From Streptomyces griseoviridis (lineage in GTDB: Bacteria; Actinomycetota; Actinomycetes; Streptomycetales; Streptomycetaceae), in the NCBI GenBank assembly GCA_014649155.1, contig BMSM01000006.1, positions 1-64,000 on the forward strand: a DNA stretch of 64,000 nt, in the 5' to 3' direction. Positions 61,380-64,000 of this stretch are shown piece by piece. Under the pieces are notes generated by a model. The model saw only the letters and a list, made by a program, of their open reading frames with translations, did not search any database and had not been told where the DNA came from. Each line of letters opens with the position of its first letter. The first letter of the stretch is position 1. Made by a program: the position numbers and the translations under genes.

Positions 61380-62825
61380 ATGGGCATTCTCACTCTCCTG
61401 CGGAACGCGTTCGGCCGCTCACGCAAAGCGCGGTCCGCCCAGCCGGAGGAGGCCCCCGAGGAGACGGCCCCGGCGCCGGACCCGGCGCCGGCCCCCGTGG
61501 CGCCCGCCGAGGACCCGAAGGTCCCGGCCCAGACCCGCCCCGAGCCCACCCCCGATCCGGTGGTCCCGGAGCCGCGCACGTCGACGGAGGACACCCCCGA
61601 GGCCGACGTCCACGAACTGGTCACCGCGGCCTTCGACAAACTCACCCCACCGAAGCCCACGGAGCCCCCGGCCACCACCCCCGAGCCGCGGACCCCCGAG
61701 CCGGACCCGGAGCCGGAGGCGGAGCCGAAGCCCGGACCGGACGCGAAGGCGGAGCCGAAGCCCGGACCGGACGCGAAGGCGGAGCCGAAGCCCGGACCGG
61801 AGCCGGAACCGGCCGCAGAGCCGAAGCCCGAACCGGAGCCGGCACTGGACGCGGAGCCGGAACCCACCCCCGCCCCGGAACGGGAACCGGCACCGGAACC
61901 CGACCCGGAACCGGAACCGGAACCGGAGCCGGAGCCGAAGGCGGAACAGCGGCCCGCCCCGGAACCCTCACCCGCACCGGAACCCACCCCGGAACCCTCA
62001 CCCGCACCCGCACCGGAACCCACCCCGGAACCCACCCCGGAACCCGCACCCGGCGACGGCGAGGACGCCCCGCAGGGGCCAGCCGCACCCGAGGACGAGA
62101 GCCGCACGGGTGGTGCGGGTGGGAACACGACGCAGGCCGAAGGCGAAGCCGGGACCGCGAAACCCGCCACCCCCGCCCCCCGCGTCCGCTCCCGCGCCCC
62201 CCACCTCTCCCCCGCCTACAAGGCCGCCACGACCACCCTCCGCAAGCACGACCTCACCGGCACCCGGGCCAAGGTCTACCTCGTCCTCGACCGCTCCGCG
62301 AGCATGCGCCCGTACTACAAGGACGGCTCCGCGCAGGCCCTCGCCGACCAGACCCTCGCCCTCGCCGCCCACGTGGACCCCGACCCCACCCTCACCGTCG
62401 TCTTCTTCTCCACGGAGATCGACGGCACCACCACCCTCACCCTCACCGACCACGAGAACAAGATCGACACCACGCACGCGGAGCTGGGCCGCATGGGCCG
62501 CACCAGCTACCACGCCGCCGTGGCCGAGGTCCTCTCCCTGCACGACGCGTCGGACGACCCCACCGCCCCCGCCCTGGTCGTCTTCCAGACGGACGGCGCC
62601 CCCGACGCCAAGACCCCCGCCACCCAGGCCCTCACCGAGGCGGCGAAGACACACCCCGGCGTCTTCTTCTCCTTCGTCGCCTTCGGCGACCCCGAGAACA
62701 AGGCGTTCGACTACCTCCGCAAGCTCAAGACGCCCAACACCTCGTACTTCCTCGCCGGCGAGACCCCCCGCGAGCTGACGGACAAGGAACTGTACGAGGG
62801 CGTCCTCGCCGCCTGGCGCCCGTAA
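61380..62825 (+). CDS. VWA-domain protein with long Pro/Glu linker
   Basis: A 481-residue product. ATG at 61380 is preferred over an in-frame ATG at 61362, with GAAGGG upstream. Residues 1-16 ([16 protein letters not shown]) form a conserved amphipathic N-helix. Residues about 20-265 are almost only Pro, Glu, Ala, Lys and Asp. The C-terminal VWA domain has [11 protein letters not shown] (MIDAS DxSxS), [12 protein letters not shown] and VVFQTDGAP. Similar VWA proteins accompany TerD/TerB in stress complexes; here the terD and TerB genes are elsewhere in the window. Confidence 0.88.
   Translation: MGILTLLRNAFGRSRKARSAQPEEAPEETAPAPDPAPAPVAPAEDPKVPAQTRPEPTPDPVVPEPRTSTEDTPEADVHELVTAAFDKLTPPKPTEPPATTPEPRTPEPDPEPEAEPKPGPDAKAEPKPGPDAKAEPKPGPEPEPAAEPKPEPEPALDAEPEPTPAPEREPAPEPDPEPEPEPEPEPKAEQRPAPEPSPAPEPTPEPSPAPAPEPTPEPTPEPAPGDGEDAPQGPAAPEDESRTGGAGGNTTQAEGEAGTAKPATPAPRVRSRAPHLSPAYKAATTTLRKHDLTGTRAKVYLVLDRSASMRPYYKDGSAQALADQTLALAAHVDPDPTLTVVFFSTEIDGTTTLTLTDHENKIDTTHAELGRMGRTSYHAAVAEVLSLHDASDDPTAPALVVFQTDGAPDAKTPATQALTEAAKTHPGVFFSFVAFGDPENKAFDYLRKLKTPNTSYFLAGETPRELTDKELYEGVLAAWRP
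61721..61800. repeat. 30-bp in-frame repeat in the VWA gene
   Basis: The 20-base core GGAGCCGAAGCCCGGACCGG recurs at 61721, 61751 and 61781 with a 30-bp period, encoding [10 protein letters not shown] repeats. It lies in the Pro/Glu linker and is likely length-variable. Confidence 0.92.
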
Positions 62826-62833
62826 CGACGACC

Positions 62834-62868
62834 CGGCGAGTGGACGGAACGCCTCCGTCCACTCGCCG
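62834..62868. terminator. 15-bp stem between VWA gene and metG
   Basis: Arms 62834-62848 and 62854-62868 pair perfectly around ACGCC, 9 bases after the VWA gene stop. Confidence 0.9.
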
Positions 62869-62913
62869 AAACGCGGGTGGGTCGGTCTTCACCGGACCAG
62901 TAGGATTTCGCCC

Positions 62914-64000
62914 ATGGCGGCCACTGGAACCGAGAAGCAGGGTGGCAAGGCGTTCTACGTCAGCACCCCCATCTACTACGTCAACGACGCTCCTCACCTG
63001 GGCCACGCCTACACGACCGTCGCAGGGGACGTGCTCACGCGCTGGCACCGTCAGCGCGGCGAGAAGGTGTGGTACCTCACCGGCACGGACGAGCACGGTC
63101 AGAAGATCATGCGCACCGCGGAGGCGAACGGCGTCACCCCGCAGCAGTGGGCGGACAAGCTCGTCACCGAGGCCTGGGAGCCCCTCTGGGAGCACCTGGA
63201 CATCGCGAACGACGACTTCATCCGCACCACCCAGAAGCGGCACACCGACCGCGTCCAGGAGTTCGTGCAGGATCTCTACGACAAGGGAGAGATCTACAAG
63301 GGCGGCTACGAGGGCCCGTACTGCGTGGGCTGCGAGGAGTACAAGCTCCCTGGCGAGCTGCTCGACGGCGAGGGCGAGTACGCGGGCCAGAAGCTCTGCC
63401 CGATCCACAAGAAGCCGGTGGAGATCCTCAGCGAGGAGAACTACTTCTTCAAGCTGAGCGCCTACGGCGAGAAGCTCCTCGCGCACTACGAGGCCAACCC
63501 GGGCTTCATCCAGCCCGAGTCGGCGCGCAACGAGGTGCTGAACTTCGTCCGCCAGGGCCTCCAGGACCTCTCCATCTCCCGCTCGACCTTCGACTGGGGC
63601 ATCCCGATCCCCTGGGACGAGAAGCACGTCATCTACGTGTGGGTCGACGCCCTGCTGAACTACGCCACGGCCGTCGGGTACAACGAGAACCAGGCGAAGT
63701 TCGAGGAGACCTTCCCCGCCGACGTGCACCTGGTCGGCAAGGACATCCTCCGCTTCCACGCGGTGATCTGGCCGGCCATGCTGATGGCGCAGGGCCTGCC
63801 GCTGCCCGGCAAGGTCGCCGCCAACGGCTGGCTGATGGTCGGCGGCGAGAAGATGTCGAAGTCGAACCTGACCGGCATCAAGCCGCAGGACCTGACCTCG
63901 CACTTCGGCGTGGACGCCTACCGCTGGTACTTCCTGCGCGCGATCGCCTTCGGCCAGGACGGCTCGTTCTCCTGGGAGGACTTCTCCGCCCGCTACACCA
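62914..64000 (+). CDS. metG: Methionyl-tRNA synthetase (partial, 5' part)
   Basis: The first 362 codons; the gene runs off the window. The class I signature is PHLGHAYT (HxGH), with KMSKS in GEKMSKSNL near residue 315. The zinc-knuckle region contains YCVGCEEYKL and KLCPIHKKP. The enzyme charges initiator and elongator tRNA-Met. TAGGAT lies about 8 bases before the ATG, with no ribosome site, so translation is probably leaderless. Confidence 0.97.
   Translation, partial: MAATGTEKQGGKAFYVSTPIYYVNDAPHLGHAYTTVAGDVLTRWHRQRGEKVWYLTGTDEHGQKIMRTAEANGVTPQQWADKLVTEAWEPLWEHLDIANDDFIRTTQKRHTDRVQEFVQDLYDKGEIYKGGYEGPYCVGCEEYKLPGELLDGEGEYAGQKLCPIHKKPVEILSEENYFFKLSAYGEKLLAHYEANPGFIQPESARNEVLNFVRQGLQDLSISRSTFDWGIPIPWDEKHVIYVWVDALLNYATAVGYNENQAKFEETFPADVHLVGKDILRFHAVIWPAMLMAQGLPLPGKVAANGWLMVGGEKMSKSNLTGIKPQDLTSHFGVDAYRWYFLRAIAFGQDGSFSWEDFSARYT

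Overview
The window is very GC-rich, with strong third-position GC bias, many GTG and TTG starts, ATGA or GTGA overlaps between genes, and near-leaderless genes with TAGACT-like -10 boxes. Together with the gene families seen (TerD/TerB, DUF5994, DUF6479, EACC1, many SpoIIE-type phosphatases) this points to a Streptomyces chromosome. It opens inside a cytochrome oxidase gene (ctaD) and closes inside metG. No rRNA, tRNA, CRISPR array, intact insertion sequence or prophage was seen.

Layout. 1-11.5 kb: ctaD end, hemerythrin, a zinc dehydrogenase pair behind a possible sigma-B-type promoter, polysaccharide deacetylase, NfeD/SPFH pair, a PAS-GAF-SpoIIE phosphatase with a 97-bp tandem duplication at its end, a fatty acid desaturase between two DUF5994 paralogues, and a STAS gene. 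The mix suggests a stress and membrane-adaptation neighbourhood. 11.5-19.2 kb: a decayed NarL-type regulator, AraC regulator, SRPBCC protein, a CPBP protease-kinase-regulator operon, alpha/beta hydrolase and a truncated NUDIX gene. 19.2-27.4 kb: TerD, an acyltransferase, a DUF3291 gene behind a 15-bp minisatellite, a large unknown protein, and an MBL hydrolase diverging from an AtzG-like/amidase operon next to a TetR gene; both promoter regions carry the same AAAGC-N9-GCYTT site. 27.4-28.7 kb: remnants of a DUF3500 gene and a response regulator. 28.7-35.5 kb: cold-shock protein, DEAD-box helicase with a structured leader, MerR gene behind a 36-bp perfect palindrome, two CNNM/CBS transport-type proteins, TerB and a TatA-like protein. 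35.5-39.2 kb: a penicillin-binding protein diverging from a LysR/beta-lactamase-fold operon. 39.2-48.4 kb: beta-helix protein, alpha-glucosidase, nucleoside hydrolase, GAF-ANTAR protein, two MITE-like hairpin elements, and a permease/TIGR03943 pair.

The most unusual part is 47-54.3 kb. A minus-strand operon encodes a degenerate caspase-like protein, an EACC1 adaptor, a large protein joining an active-looking cytoplasmic caspase through a membrane span to an extracellular solute-binding-like domain and a VWA domain, and a separate solute-binding lipoprotein. Abutting its 3' end is a 57-residue predicted secreted peptide gene that diverges from an XRE-TPR regulator, resembling a peptide-signalling pair. 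I infer a membrane-spanning sensor-caspase conflict or programmed-death system. The EACC1 and caspase families are known from actinobacterial conflict systems; this arrangement is inferred only from sequence.

54.5-64 kb: an SpoIIE-type phosphatase whose frame lacks a stop after its domain, small membrane or secreted proteins, an exo/endonuclease-phosphatase family protein, a Tat-exported PhoX behind a PHO box, a VWA protein with a long Pro/Glu linker, and metG.
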